Source: JBDHBD01 sp039586095
Lineage (GTDB): Bacteria; Gemmatimonadota; Gemmatimonadetes; Palauibacterales; Palauibacteraceae
Length of the DNA: 64,000 nt
Direction: 5' to 3'
Assembly: GCA_039586095.1 (NCBI GenBank)
Contig: JBDHLB010000015.1
Coordinates: 18,621-82,620 of the forward strand
In this document: positions 19,489-28,453 of the stretch, in pieces
How positions within the stretch are numbered: position 1 is the stretch's first letter
Layout of the letters: every line of letters begins with the position of its first letter
Notes under the pieces: generated by a model
The model's input: only the letters and a program-made list of their open reading frames with translations
Database searches by the model: none
Told to the model about the DNA's origin: nothing
Made by a program: the position numbers and the translations under genes

Positions 19489-21455
19489 TCATACGCCGAC
19501 GCGGCACGGGAATTTGGCAACGAGGCTCCATGCGGGTCGGAGTCTCGGTGGCTCTAGCCCTGTTTGGAGGAGCCTGCGGCGGAGGGCAGGCCGCCCGCGC
19601 CCAGGAGGACGGAGAGTTCAGGCCCGCGGACCGATACGACAAGTCCGAGTACCGGATCGCCATGCGCGACGGTACCGAGCTGTTCACCGCGGTCTACGTT
19701 CCGAAGGATCGGAGTCGCACCTACCCGATCATGCTCCGGCGCACTCCGTACAGCTGCCGGCCCTATGGGCAGCGTGGGTTCCCGCAGCGCATCGGCCCGT
19801 CCCGCTACATGGAGGAGGAAGGATACATCTTCGTCTGCCAGGACGTGCGCGGGCGGTACATGTCGGAAGGTCTGTACGACAACATGCGACCGCACGTGCC
19901 CGGGGAGGCGGGCATCGATGAATCGTCGGACACGTACGACACGATCGAGTGGTTGCTGGAGAACGTGGAAGCAAACAACGGCAAGGTCGGCATGTGGGGG
20001 ATCTCCTACCCGGGCTTCTACGCCGCCGCCGCCCTTCCGGAGGCTCACCCGGCTCTGGCGGCCTCCTCGCCCCAGGCGCCGATCGCCGACTTCTTCTTCG
20101 ACGACTTCCACCACCACGGCGCCTACTTTCTGAGCTACTTCCTGATCACGCCGGTGTTCGGCTACCAGAAGGCCGAACCGACACCGAACCGGTGGTACCC
20201 GATGATCCGACCGGAGACCCGGGACGGCTATGCCTTCTATATGGATCTGGGCCCGCTGTCGAACGCGAGCCGATACTACGGTGAGGACAACTTCTTCTGG
20301 CAACAGCTCGTCGAGCACCCGAACTACGACGAGTTCTGGCAGCGGCGCAGCATCCTCCCACACCTCACCGATGTGGATCACGCCGTGATGACGGTCGGAG
20401 GCTGGTTCGACGCCGAGGATCTGTACGGCCCGCTCAACATCTACCGCACGCTGGAGGCCGAGAACTCGGGGACGTTCAACGTGCTGGTCATGGGACCGTG
20501 GAGCCATGGCGGGTGGTCGCGTGCACGGTCCCCCCACATGGTGGGCAACATCACGTTCGGAGAGGACATCTCTGGCTGGTACCAGCGCGAGGTCGAAGCA
20601 CCATTCTTCCGGCACTTCCTGAAAGGCGAGGGGAGCCCACCCGACTTCGAGGCGCTGGTGTTCGACACCGGCCGCAAGGAGTGGCAAAGTTTCGACGCCT
20701 GGCCCCCAGCGGCGGCCGCCACGCAGCGCCTCTACCTGCGAGGCGGAAAGAGGCTGACGACGGAACCGCCGTCAGGTCGGGAAAGTGAAGCTGGTGCGGA
20801 GAGCGAGACGGCCGAAAGGCGGAGTGAGCCGACCGAGGGCCGCTATACGGAATACGTGAGCGATCCGGACGAGCCGGTGCCGTATACGGAGGCGACACGG
20901 ATCGTGTTCACGCCACGTCTCTACATGACGGAGGACCAGCGTTTTGCGGGCCGGCGACCCGATGTGATCGAGTTTCAGACGGAGGTGCTGGAGGAAGAGC
21001 TGACCCTCGCCGGCGATCTGCTCGCCCATCTGGCGGTGTCGACAACCGGCACAGACTCGGACTGGGTCGTGAAGCTGATCGACGTGTATCCGCCGGACGA
21101 GCCAAACGAGCCCAGCACGCCGGATGGCGTCGAACTGGGCGGATACGAGCAGATGGTGCGCTCGGAGGTGATCCGTGGCCGGTTCCGCAACAGCTACGAG
21201 ACGCCCGAGCCGTTCGTTCCGAATGAGGTCACGACCGTGCGCCTCCCGCTGCAGGACGTGTACCACACCTTCAAGGCGGGGCATCGATTGATGGTGCAGA
21301 TCCAGAGCACCTGGTTTCCTCTGATCGATCGCAACCCGCAGACGTTCGTGCCGAACATCTTCAAGGCCACGGAGGGAGATTTCGCCGCGGCGACTCAGCG
21401 CGTGTATCATTCGGCCAGGCATGCCAGCTTTCTGGAGATGAAGGTGCTGCGCTAG
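19485..21455 (+). CDS. CocE/NonD-family (S15-type) alpha/beta hydrolase, lipoprotein
   Basis: 656 residues. A TTG start at 19485 is supported by GGGAGGTGG 4-5 nt upstream and a TTGA overlap with the M20 gene. The signal ends FGGA-C31. Hydrolase domain with nucleophile motif GMWGIS174YPGF, an Asp in GGWFDAEDLYG and a His in GPWSHGGW; the C-terminal jelly-roll (X-Pro peptidase C domain) follows. This architecture covers X-Pro dipeptidyl peptidases, cocaine esterase and glutaryl acylases, so the substrate is uncertain. It is the third gene of a coupled operon of secreted proteins. Confidence 0.9.
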   Translation: MIIRRRGTGIWQRGSMRVGVSVALALFGGACGGGQAARAQEDGEFRPADRYDKSEYRIAMRDGTELFTAVYVPKDRSRTYPIMLRRTPYSCRPYGQRGFPQRIGPSRYMEEEGYIFVCQDVRGRYMSEGLYDNMRPHVPGEAGIDESSDTYDTIEWLLENVEANNGKVGMWGISYPGFYAAAALPEAHPALAASSPQAPIADFFFDDFHHHGAYFLSYFLITPVFGYQKAEPTPNRWYPMIRPETRDGYAFYMDLGPLSNASRYYGEDNFFWQQLVEHPNYDEFWQRRSILPHLTDVDHAVMTVGGWFDAEDLYGPLNIYRTLEAENSGTFNVLVMGPWSHGGWSRARSPHMVGNITFGEDISGWYQREVEAPFFRHFLKGEGSPPDFEALVFDTGRKEWQSFDAWPPAAAATQRLYLRGGKRLTTEPPSGRESEAGAESETAERRSEPTEGRYTEYVSDPDEPVPYTEATRIVFTPRLYMTEDQRFAGRRPDVIEFQTEVLEEELTLAGDLLAHLAVSTTGTDSDWVVKLIDVYPPDEPNEPSTPDGVELGGYEQMVRSEVIRGRFRNSYETPEPFVPNEVTTVRLPLQDVYHTFKAGHRLMVQIQSTWFPLIDRNPQTFVPNIFKATEGDFAAATQRVYHSARHASFLEMKVLR

Positions 21456-21620
21456 GCGGGACCGCGGGCGGAAGCCGGGTGACCTCGGCCTCCCCAACGT
21501 GCTTCTCTTGTTGTAATATCGCGCGTGCTCCAGATTGCAGGATTGAAACTGAAACGGGGCAAAGACGCTGGGGAGCCGGGGCATCGGCGCACGTCCGACG
21601 ACACGAGCAAGGAGTAGACG

Positions 21621-22079
21621 ATGGCGGAGCAGGCCAGCGATCGGATCCAGGTAAACCTTCGGTGGATCCAGATCCTAGATAAGATGGAACCGTTCTTCAA
21701 GGAAAAGGGCGAGTTCCGGTTCTATCCGCGAGTGTCCAGCGACAATCGTGGCGGAATCGTGCAGGAGAAGCAGATCCCCGAACAGGGGTTCTGGGCGATC
21801 TCCGACCATCCCGCATGGAACAAGGTGGACGTGAATCGCGTGATCTTCGAGGGCGAGGTCGACGATCACCTGATCGTGGAGCTGTTCGGCGAGGAACTCG
21901 ATTCTCTGACGGCCAACGACCAGCTCGACCATTACCGGCGTGAGTTCACGGGGCCGGTGGCATCGATGCTCGGCTGGTACGCACCGGGCGAGGACATTCC
22001 GGAGGAGGGCGACAGCGAAGCGCGCGATCCGGAGAACATGCCCAAGTGGCGGGTCTGCTACACGATCGAGCGCGCCTGA
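21621..22079 (+). CDS. Conserved-looking protein of unknown function (152 aa)
   Basis: Soluble, acidic 152-residue protein; I do not recognise the family. Alternating hydrophobic segments (GEFRFYPRVSS, RVIFEGEVDDHLIVELFGEEL, KWRVCYTIERA) suggest a beta-sandwich with a helical middle containing NDQLDHYRREF. AAGGAG lies 7 nt before the ATG. It is flanked upstream by 165 nt of non-coding DNA and downstream by a strong intrinsic terminator, so it is probably a single-gene transcript, perhaps well expressed. Confidence 0.75.
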   Translation: MAEQASDRIQVNLRWIQILDKMEPFFKEKGEFRFYPRVSSDNRGGIVQEKQIPEQGFWAISDHPAWNKVDVNRVIFEGEVDDHLIVELFGEELDSLTANDQLDHYRREFTGPVASMLGWYAPGEDIPEEGDSEARDPENMPKWRVCYTIERA

Positions 22080-22104
22080 GCGCGGTCCTGCCCCCGGTTT
22101 CCAA

Positions 22105-22137
22105 GGGGCGGCCCCGGCGGCCGCCTCTTTTTTCTTT
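22105..22137 (+). terminator. Intrinsic terminator
   Basis: GGCGGCC (22107-22113) and GGCCGCC (22119-22125) form a 7-bp GC stem, extendable by two pairs, around a 5-nt loop, followed directly by TTTTTTCTTT. It ends the 152-aa gene's transcript and separates it from the sensor kinase gene. It is the clearest Rho-independent terminator in the window. Confidence 0.88.
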
Positions 22138-22185
22138 CGGTCCGATCCGCGTATCGATGCCCCGTCGCATGGACGCTGAAGCCTG

Positions 22186-23994
22186 ATGCAGTACTCCTCC
22201 TCCGTCCAGGATGTGTCGGAGCTCGCCGCTGCCTTTCTGCAGACGGGTGTGACGCTGGGCATAGCCCTCATATGTTTCTACCTCTACAGGCGTTACCGGC
22301 GAGGCTACTTCGGGTTCTGGGCCTTTGCCTGGCTCCTTTATGCGATCCGCCTGGGCGTGATCATCGGGTTTCTACTCACCGAGCAGCGGCAGCTTCTGTA
22401 CTGGCACCAGGTGTTCACTGGGTGGACGGCCCTGGTTCTGCTTGCTGCCGCGCTCGCCTTCTCCCAACAGATCCGGTGGCGGGCGTGGCACGGCGTGCTG
22501 CTCGCCTTTCCGCCCGTGTGGTCGTACGTGGCCATTTACAGGATGGACGACTTTCTTCTGGCGGCCGGTCCCGCCGTGGCGTTCCTGAGTGCGGCGGCGG
22601 CCTGGACGGCCTGGGTGTTCTGGCGCCACCACCGGAGCGTGGGATCCAAGCCCGCTGCCCTCATGGCGTGGGCGTTCCTGCTGTGGAGCCTGCACCACCT
22701 CGACTATCCGTTCTTGAGAGCCCGCGGCGCCTGGAATCCATGGGGGTACTATCTCGACATCATCTTCGTGCTGGCCGTTGGAGGCGGGATTCTCCTGCTT
22801 GTCGTCGAGGACCAGCGTCGCGGGCTGGGAGTGCTCTCGGCCCTTTCCGGCGACCTTCAGCGGAGCGGCCGGCTCACTGATCTGATTCGAGCGTTGCTCG
22901 AGAGGCCGCTCACGCTTCCCGCCGTTTCGGGGAGCGCGTTGTATCGGCGGGACACGGGTGTGTCGCACGCGAGCGGGAGTTGCGCGGACTGGGTCGAAGG
23001 CGCGCTACCGAACGATGCGAACCAAGCCGTTCGAGATGTCATGGAGCGCGGCCATCCGCAGGTGCTGCGGGGACACGCCTCCCGACCGGGGAGGGGCGAC
23101 CGGCCTGGCTATACGGCGGCGCTACCGGTGTTCAACGGATCGGTCGTAGATGGTGCCCTTCTGGTGGTGGGCAGGTCCAGGGATCCGTTCGCGGTGCTGG
23201 ACGAAGACTTCCTGATCGCGCTGGGGCACCAGGTCGGGGCCGCCCTGGCGCACGCCGATCTCTATCAGCGTCTCGAGGACAGAACCGCCGATCTCGAGCG
23301 TCTCGCCGCGCGGATGGTGCAGCAGCACGAGGAAGAACGAGGGCGCGTGGCACGCGAGCTCCATGACGAGACGGCGCAGATCCTGGCCGCACTCCGGCTG
23401 CAGCTCGGGATGGTCCGTGAACAGGGAGCGCCGGAGCAGGCGGAATCGATCGACCGTGCGCTAGACCTGATCGATTCGGGAATTGGAGGCATTCGACGTG
23501 TGGCCAGCGCGTTGCGGCCGTCCCTGCTCGATGATCTGGGTCTTGTTCCGGCGCTGCGGGCGATCGCCTCGGAATTCGCCGAGCGGACGTCGATCGAGAC
23601 CCGCTTTCGCGAGTCCCTCCACGAGCTTGATCTTCCACCGGATGCCGAACTGGCCCTGTTCCGCGCCCTGCAAGAGGGACTCGTCAACGTCGCGCGCCAC
23701 TCCGGGGCGACGTCGGTCGACATAGCACTCGAGCAGACGGAAGAGGGGCTTCGGCTGGTCGTGCAGGATAACGGACACGGTCCGGGAGCGGCCCCGGTAG
23801 AGACGTCGGACAATCGATCGGCCGGCAGGCCGACCGAGCTCCCGGCCGCCGCGACGGCGGGGAATGGCGACCGCCAGGTGGGGCTGGTCGGGATGAAGGA
23901 GCGGATGCTGCGATTCGGTGGTGATGTTAGACTCTCGTCTCGACCGGACGGAGGGACGTCGCTCGAAGTGCGGCTGCCGCTGGAGGTGGAGTGA
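22186..23994 (+). CDS. Membrane sensor histidine kinase (HisKA_3 type)
   Basis: 602 residues. Seven hydrophobic segments span about residues 8-200, followed by a GAF-like domain (about 215-375). HisKA_3 dimerisation has the phospho-acceptor in ARELH393DETAQ, and a HATPase domain (about 485-600) has EGLVNVARHS (N box), DNGHGPG and GLVGMKER. It is a NarX/DesK-like kinase expected to phosphorylate the response regulator encoded immediately downstream, whose GTG overlaps its stop (GTGA). The stimulus is unknown; a multi-helix N-terminus suggests a membrane-derived signal. Confidence 0.92.
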   Translation: MQYSSSVQDVSELAAAFLQTGVTLGIALICFYLYRRYRRGYFGFWAFAWLLYAIRLGVIIGFLLTEQRQLLYWHQVFTGWTALVLLAAALAFSQQIRWRAWHGVLLAFPPVWSYVAIYRMDDFLLAAGPAVAFLSAAAAWTAWVFWRHHRSVGSKPAALMAWAFLLWSLHHLDYPFLRARGAWNPWGYYLDIIFVLAVGGGILLLVVEDQRRGLGVLSALSGDLQRSGRLTDLIRALLERPLTLPAVSGSALYRRDTGVSHASGSCADWVEGALPNDANQAVRDVMERGHPQVLRGHASRPGRGDRPGYTAALPVFNGSVVDGALLVVGRSRDPFAVLDEDFLIALGHQVGAALAHADLYQRLEDRTADLERLAARMVQQHEEERGRVARELHDETAQILAALRLQLGMVREQGAPEQAESIDRALDLIDSGIGGIRRVASALRPSLLDDLGLVPALRAIASEFAERTSIETRFRESLHELDLPPDAELALFRALQEGLVNVARHSGATSVDIALEQTEEGLRLVVQDNGHGPGAAPVETSDNRSAGRPTELPAAATAGNGDRQVGLVGMKERMLRFGGDVRLSSRPDGGTSLEVRLPLEVE

Positions 23995-24662
23995 GGCTCG
24001 TGCATTCCGAATCGATTCGCGTGCTGATCGTCGACGATCACGCCCTGGTGCGGGAGGGCGTTCGGCGCGTGCTGGAGGAAGACGGCAGCTTTGACGTCGT
24101 GAGGGAAGCGGCCGACGGCGAGGAAGCTCTCGCCGCGCTGCGCGACGAAACGATCGACGTGGCGCTGATCGACATATCGATGCCGGGCACCTCGGGGCTC
24201 GAGCTCGTGCGCGAGATCCGTCAGCTGGATCTTCCCGTGCGCACGCTGGTTCTCAGCATGCACGACAAGCCGGAATATGTGGAGCGGGCCGTGGAAGCGG
24301 GCGCGGATGGCTATCTGCTCAAGGACGAAGCGGGTCCTGCCGAGCTGCGATCCGCGGTCCGAGCCGTGCAGTCCGGGCATTCCGCGTTCAGCCCTCGGGT
24401 CACACGAAGACTGGCGACCGCGCTCCAGGAGCAGCGCGGTCGGTCGATCGCGCTGGCCCGGCTCACGGGTCGCGAGCGGCAGATCCTGCGCCTGGTCGCG
24501 CGCGGGCTCACGAGCAGGCAGATCGGGCAGGACCTGCGGATCAGTCCCCGGACCGTCGAGACACACCGTCAGAACATCATGCGCAAGCTCGAGGTCAGAA
24601 ACGTGGCGGGTCTGACCCGTGTCGCGCTTCATCTGGGTCTCCTGGACGAGGGTTCTGCGTAG
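23991..24662 (+). CDS. NarL/FixJ-family response regulator
   Basis: 223 residues. The receiver domain has D15D16 and phospho-acceptor D61 (VALIDISMP), the switch Ser (VLSM) and Lys in YLLKDEAG. The C-terminal LuxR-type HTH is about 155-215 (LTGRERQILRLVARG... SPRTVETHRQNIMRKL). It is coupled to the sensor kinase by a GTGA overlap and is its obvious partner. Targets are unknown; the TonB receptor gene 148 nt downstream is a candidate. Confidence 0.94.
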   Translation: MRLVHSESIRVLIVDDHALVREGVRRVLEEDGSFDVVREAADGEEALAALRDETIDVALIDISMPGTSGLELVREIRQLDLPVRTLVLSMHDKPEYVERAVEAGADGYLLKDEAGPAELRSAVRAVQSGHSAFSPRVTRRLATALQEQRGRSIALARLTGRERQILRLVARGLTSRQIGQDLRISPRTVETHRQNIMRKLEVRNVAGLTRVALHLGLLDEGSA

Positions 24663-24810
24663 ATCTGCGTACGATTCGTCCGTAAGGCCGCTAATTTTCC
24701 TTTTTCCTCACCACGCTACCCTTCCCGGTGGAGAATCCTATCACCGAGCCTGACGAGCTCTACGGAGCAAGCCGCTCGGTGCCTCGATAGAACGGAGGAG
24801 GCGTGCCCAG

Positions 24811-27042
24811 ATGATTCCCGTCCATCTTATGCGCAAAACCACGGGCGGCGCTTTGCTGCTCCTGTCGCTGCTTGCGGCCTCGGGCCAGGCGCAGGAGCCG
24901 CGGCAACCAGCCGCCGATTCCGCCGCGGCCGATACCGTGCCCGAACCGGTGTATGTCCTGCGGCCTCTCAACGTCACGGCGACCCGAACCGAGAAGAACA
25001 TCTTCCTGACGGCCGCACCGGTTTCCGTGGTCGAGCAGGAGCTGATCCTCGAACTCGTGCCAAACACGGGGGCGGATCTCCTGCGCGATCTTCCGGGTGT
25101 GGACGTGAACGGGGTCGGAACGAACCAGACCCGTCCGATCATCCGGGGGCAGCGAGGGCAGCGCATCCTGCTGCTCGAGGACGATATTCGGCTGAACAAC
25201 TCCCGCCGACAGCAGGACTTCGGCGAGATCCCGGCCATCGTCGACATCAAGGAGGTGGCTCAGGTCGAGGTCGTGCGTGGACCGGCCTCCGTGTTGTACG
25301 GAAGCGACGCGATCGGCGGTGTGATCAATCTGCGCACGAACGAAGTGCCACCGCTGTCGGGCGGTGATCAAGTGGGCGGCAGCGCGAAGTACTCGTTCCG
25401 AACCGCCGGCAATCAGCACCGACCCACCGTGACCCTGTTCGGGCGGACCGGAGGTCTCGGCTTCCGGTTCAGCGGCCAGTACAGAGACACGGAGCCTTAC
25501 GAGGCGCCCTCCGGTTCCTTCGGAAACATCAGCCTCGATGACAATGTGGTGGTCCAGGATACGGGCGTTCGGGACCGCAACTTCAGCGCGCTGCTCGACT
25601 ACGCGTTCTCTCCCACGCATCGAGTGTTCGGACGTCTCGGTCTCTATTCTGCGGACGAGACGGGCTTCGGCTTCGTGCGAGGCGAGGACCTCGGCGTCGA
25701 GGACGCCACCTCCATCGAGCTCCGCTACCCGGACCAGAAGGTGGACAAGCAGACTCTGGGATACCGGGGGCGCGATCTGGGCTGGACCGTGGTCGACCGT
25801 CTGGACGTGACCGCCTACCGGATGAACAATGAGCGCGAGTTCACCACGGATGTGTTCATTCCCGGCTCCCTCGTGTTCGGTCCCATGGCTCCGCCGGGCT
25901 CCGGGATCGTTTCCCAGTCGGAGAATTTCACCGATCTCGAGACGCTCGGATTTCGGATCGAGGCGGCGAAGGTGATCAGCGAGAATGCGCTGCTGACGTA
26001 CGGTGTAGACTTCTCCCACGACGACTCCGAAAACACCGACTTCCTGCGCCAGGGTGTCGTGGGTCTCGGTCCCCCGAGCTTCGAAGAGAGCGACGTTCCG
26101 AACGTCCCGAACGCGACCTACCAACGGCTCGGCGTGTTCGCGCAGGGTGATCTCCAGCTGGCCGATCCCGTGTCTCTGATCGTCGGGGCCCGCTTCCAGG
26201 ATGTACGGTCGCAGACCGAGGACACGCCGGGCCTGGAAGATCTTCCGCCGACCGAGCATGACGACCAGACCGTGGTCGCGGCGGCCAACCTGCTCGTGGA
26301 GGTGATCCCCGAGCTCAACATTGTGGCGGCCGTCGGCCGGGCGTTCCGTGCGCCCAACATCATCGAGCTCTACTTCGACGGTGTGACGGCAGAGGGCTCG
26401 GGCTTTCTGAGCCGCAACCCGGATCTCAAGGCCGAGAAGAGCCTCAACTTTGACCTGGGCCTCAAGTTCCGGAAGGGCAGGGTGGGGGCCGAAGCCTACT
26501 ACTTCCGCAACGAGATCACCGACGGGATCCGGCTGCTCGACACGGGCGAGATGGTGGGGCCGTTCCCCGAGTTCCAGAACGTGAACATCGACAAGCTGCG
26601 CTTTCAGGGTGTGGAGATCGCCGCGGATGTGATGCCGGTGGATGGATTGACGCTCCGGGGGAGTTTCAGCCATGTCGACTCGAAGGACGTGACCAACCCG
26701 GTAAACCCGATCGGTGACACGTACTCGAGCAAGTTTGTGGCAAACGCGGCCTACCGGGATCCCGGCGGCCGATTCTGGGCCTCGTACAACCTGCGGCACC
26801 AGGGCGAGCAGAAGGACATCGACGTAGGGTTTCAGAACGCGGTCGGTGACGTCATTCCTGCGTTCACGGTACACGACGTTCGCGGCGGTGTGCGTCTGTT
26901 CGAGTTCGGCTCGACGTCGCACAGCCTGAGCCTGGCGGTCGAAAATCTCACCAACGAGCTGTACGCGGAAGTGTCGAACGCGACCTTCTTCCGGCCCGAG
27001 CCGAAGCGCACGCTGCTCTTGAGCTGGGTGACGTCGTTCTGA
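24811..27042 (+). CDS. TonB-dependent outer-membrane receptor
   Basis: 743 residues. The signal peptide (ALLLLSLLAASGQAQ) starts from the ATG at 24811; an ATG at 24829 is the alternative. The plug domain (about 50-180) includes NVTATRTEKN, DLLRDLPGVDV, PIIRGQRGQRILLLED and VEVVRGPASVLYGSDAIGGVIN. The 22-strand barrel follows and the protein ends in the outer-membrane signature ...LSWVTSF. The plug resembles haem/siderophore-type receptors, but the ligand cannot be named. It imports its substrate with TonB energy; the TonB system is not in the window. The membrane protein after it is probably cotranscribed. Confidence 0.92.
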   Translation: MIPVHLMRKTTGGALLLLSLLAASGQAQEPRQPAADSAAADTVPEPVYVLRPLNVTATRTEKNIFLTAAPVSVVEQELILELVPNTGADLLRDLPGVDVNGVGTNQTRPIIRGQRGQRILLLEDDIRLNNSRRQQDFGEIPAIVDIKEVAQVEVVRGPASVLYGSDAIGGVINLRTNEVPPLSGGDQVGGSAKYSFRTAGNQHRPTVTLFGRTGGLGFRFSGQYRDTEPYEAPSGSFGNISLDDNVVVQDTGVRDRNFSALLDYAFSPTHRVFGRLGLYSADETGFGFVRGEDLGVEDATSIELRYPDQKVDKQTLGYRGRDLGWTVVDRLDVTAYRMNNEREFTTDVFIPGSLVFGPMAPPGSGIVSQSENFTDLETLGFRIEAAKVISENALLTYGVDFSHDDSENTDFLRQGVVGLGPPSFEESDVPNVPNATYQRLGVFAQGDLQLADPVSLIVGARFQDVRSQTEDTPGLEDLPPTEHDDQTVVAAANLLVEVIPELNIVAAVGRAFRAPNIIELYFDGVTAEGSGFLSRNPDLKAEKSLNFDLGLKFRKGRVGAEAYYFRNEITDGIRLLDTGEMVGPFPEFQNVNIDKLRFQGVEIAADVMPVDGLTLRGSFSHVDSKDVTNPVNPIGDTYSSKFVANAAYRDPGGRFWASYNLRHQGEQKDIDVGFQNAVGDVIPAFTVHDVRGGVRLFEFGSTSHSLSLAVENLTNELYAEVSNATFFRPEPKRTLLLSWVTSF

Positions 27043-27069
27043 GCAGGTCACTTTGATGAGATCTTTCTG

Positions 27070-27798
27070 ATGCGGACCTTCGTCCATTATGTGCCGATCG
27101 CCACGACGTTCTTCGCGATCTGGTTCGGCTGGATCGTACTCAGCCGGTATCGGGAGCGGCGCTCCGGGCCCCACCTCCTGTGGTGGGGCATCGGTCTGCT
27201 CATGTATGGAGTCGGCACGGCCACCGAATCTCTGACGACTCTGTTCGGCTGGCAGGAAAGCGTGTTCCGCACATGGTACATCTCGGGCGCTCTGCTCGGC
27301 GGGGCGCCTCTCGCGCAGGGCACCGTGTACCTGCTCATGAAACGCAAGACGGCCGATCGTCTCACAATCGCCCTGCTCACCGTCGTGGCCATTGCCGCCA
27401 CCTTCGTGCTGCTCACGCCCATCGATTTCGCGGCGGTCGAGTCGCACCGGCTGTCGGGCCGGGTGATGGAGTGGAGCTGGGTGCGGGCCTTTAGCCCATT
27501 CATCAACCTGTATGCCGCGACGCTCCTCGTCGGAGGTGCCGTCTACTCGGCGGTCAAGTTCCGTGGGCTTGAGGGCATGCGGCACCGGGTGATCGGCAAC
27601 GTGCTCATCGCGGTCGGAGCCCTGCTGCCGGGGATCGGGGGTTCGTTCACCCGCTTCGGTCACGTGGAGGTGCTGTACGTGACGGAGATCCTCGGCATCA
27701 TCCTCATCTACCTGGGCTACAAGTACAACGTGTCCAGTGGTGTCGTGACCCGGCCGGAGGCCGCGGCCGATACGGCCACACAGGCCACACCTGCCTGA
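27070..27798 (+). CDS. Seven-helix membrane protein of unknown function
   Basis: 242 residues with about seven hydrophobic helices (near 8-25, 35-55, 70-90, 98-116, 140-160, 175-195, 200-218) and a polar C-terminal tail. I do not recognise the family. The pattern of paired helices resembles the N-terminal sensing part of the histidine kinase at 22186. It lies 27 nt after the TonB receptor gene and probably belongs to the same transcript. Confidence 0.75.
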   Translation: MRTFVHYVPIATTFFAIWFGWIVLSRYRERRSGPHLLWWGIGLLMYGVGTATESLTTLFGWQESVFRTWYISGALLGGAPLAQGTVYLLMKRKTADRLTIALLTVVAIAATFVLLTPIDFAAVESHRLSGRVMEWSWVRAFSPFINLYAATLLVGGAVYSAVKFRGLEGMRHRVIGNVLIAVGALLPGIGGSFTRFGHVEVLYVTEILGIILIYLGYKYNVSSGVVTRPEAAADTATQATPA

Positions 27799-27856
27799 AG
27801 GCATCGAGGCCGCGGGTGCCGGCCTCGACGGCCACAGCTCCACCCACGGCCCATGT

Positions 27857-27889
27857 TGCTCCATCTCATACATAGAATGAGATGGAGCA
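27857..27889. repeat. Perfect 13-bp inverted repeat
   Basis: Left arm 27857-27869 (TGCTCCATCTCAT), a 7-nt loop, right arm 27877-27889. It lies between the 7-helix protein gene and the GMC operon. The stem is long and perfect, but no T-run follows; it may be a Rho-independent-like 3' end hairpin or an operator. Arms are AT-richer than the surroundings. Confidence 0.6.
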
Positions 27890-27916
27890 CGATAACCCGT
27901 TTAGCTGTATTGCGTT

Positions 27917-27946
27917 TGACATGCTGACCACTTCCCGTCGATTGTA
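27917..27946 (+). promoter_or_regulatory. Candidate sigma-70 promoter for the GMC operon
   Basis: TTGACA (27917-27922), an 18-nt spacer, then GATTGT (27941-27946, 3 of 6 matches to TATAAT). The -35 is perfect and the -10 weak. It is located about 100 nt before the GMC small-subunit start, just after the 13-bp inverted repeat. Confidence 0.4.
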
Positions 27947-27989
27947 GCCTCCCCCTCCGGCTGATATTGTGCCGGGGTCGCAGGCGGAG

Positions 27990-28011
27990 GCCACGACAAG
28001 CTCGTCGTGGC
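27990..28011 (+). promoter_or_regulatory. Leader hairpin before the GMC operon
   Basis: GCCACGAC (27990-27997), loop AAGCTC, GTCGTGGC (28004-28011), perfect 8-bp stem in the putative 5' leader, 35 nt upstream of the chosen GTG start. It may stabilise the transcript or control initiation. An upstream in-frame GTG (28007) lies within its right arm, which argues against using that start. Confidence 0.45.
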
Positions 28012-28045
28012 TTCCCCAAAGCTCTGCCACGCGAGGACGGATACG

Positions 28046-28453
28046 GTGACAGCCACGGGCTCCCCCCCGCCTCCGGTCCAGCCGCAGCTGCGGGCGCTCG
28101 CCGAGACGTTCGTCCCGGAGATCGCGGGTTCCGATCCGAACGAGTGGCGCGAAGTGCTCGGGATCATCGATCAGGCACTCGGCCGCCAGACACACGCCGT
28201 CCGCCGTCAGCTGTTACTGTTCGCCGGCGTCCTCGACTGGTTGCCCGTCCTGCGCCACGGCCGTCGCTTTCGTTCGCTCGATCCGGAGCGCCGGCTCCGA
28301 TTTCTTCAAGCCCTCCAGGATTCCCGACTCGTGCTGCTTCGACGCGGAGTGTGGGGGCTGCGCACGCTGACCTTCATGGGCTACTACGCTCGCCCCGCTG
28401 CCTACTCGGAGATCGATTACGGGGCACACCCCGACGGGTGGGAACGGCCATGA
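28046..28453 (+). CDS. Gluconate 2-dehydrogenase subunit 3-like small subunit
   Basis: 135 residues from the GTG at 28046 (GAGGA 8 nt upstream). Its helical sequence (LRALAETFVPEI... LLLFAGVLDWLP... LRTLTFMGYY) resembles the small, non-catalytic subunit that accompanies flavin GMC dehydrogenases. No twin-arginine or other signal peptide is visible. It overlaps the next gene by ATGA, as expected for a complex made in fixed ratio with the GMC oxidoreductase. Confidence 0.7.
   Translation: MTATGSPPPPVQPQLRALAETFVPEIAGSDPNEWREVLGIIDQALGRQTHAVRRQLLLFAGVLDWLPVLRHGRRFRSLDPERRLRFLQALQDSRLVLLRRGVWGLRTLTFMGYYARPAAYSEIDYGAHPDGWERP

Noticed and set aside
24760..27873. 1037-codon minus-strand frame across the TonB receptor
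   Set aside because: Exact antisense of a strong TonB receptor gene; Arg/His-rich with no domain pattern.
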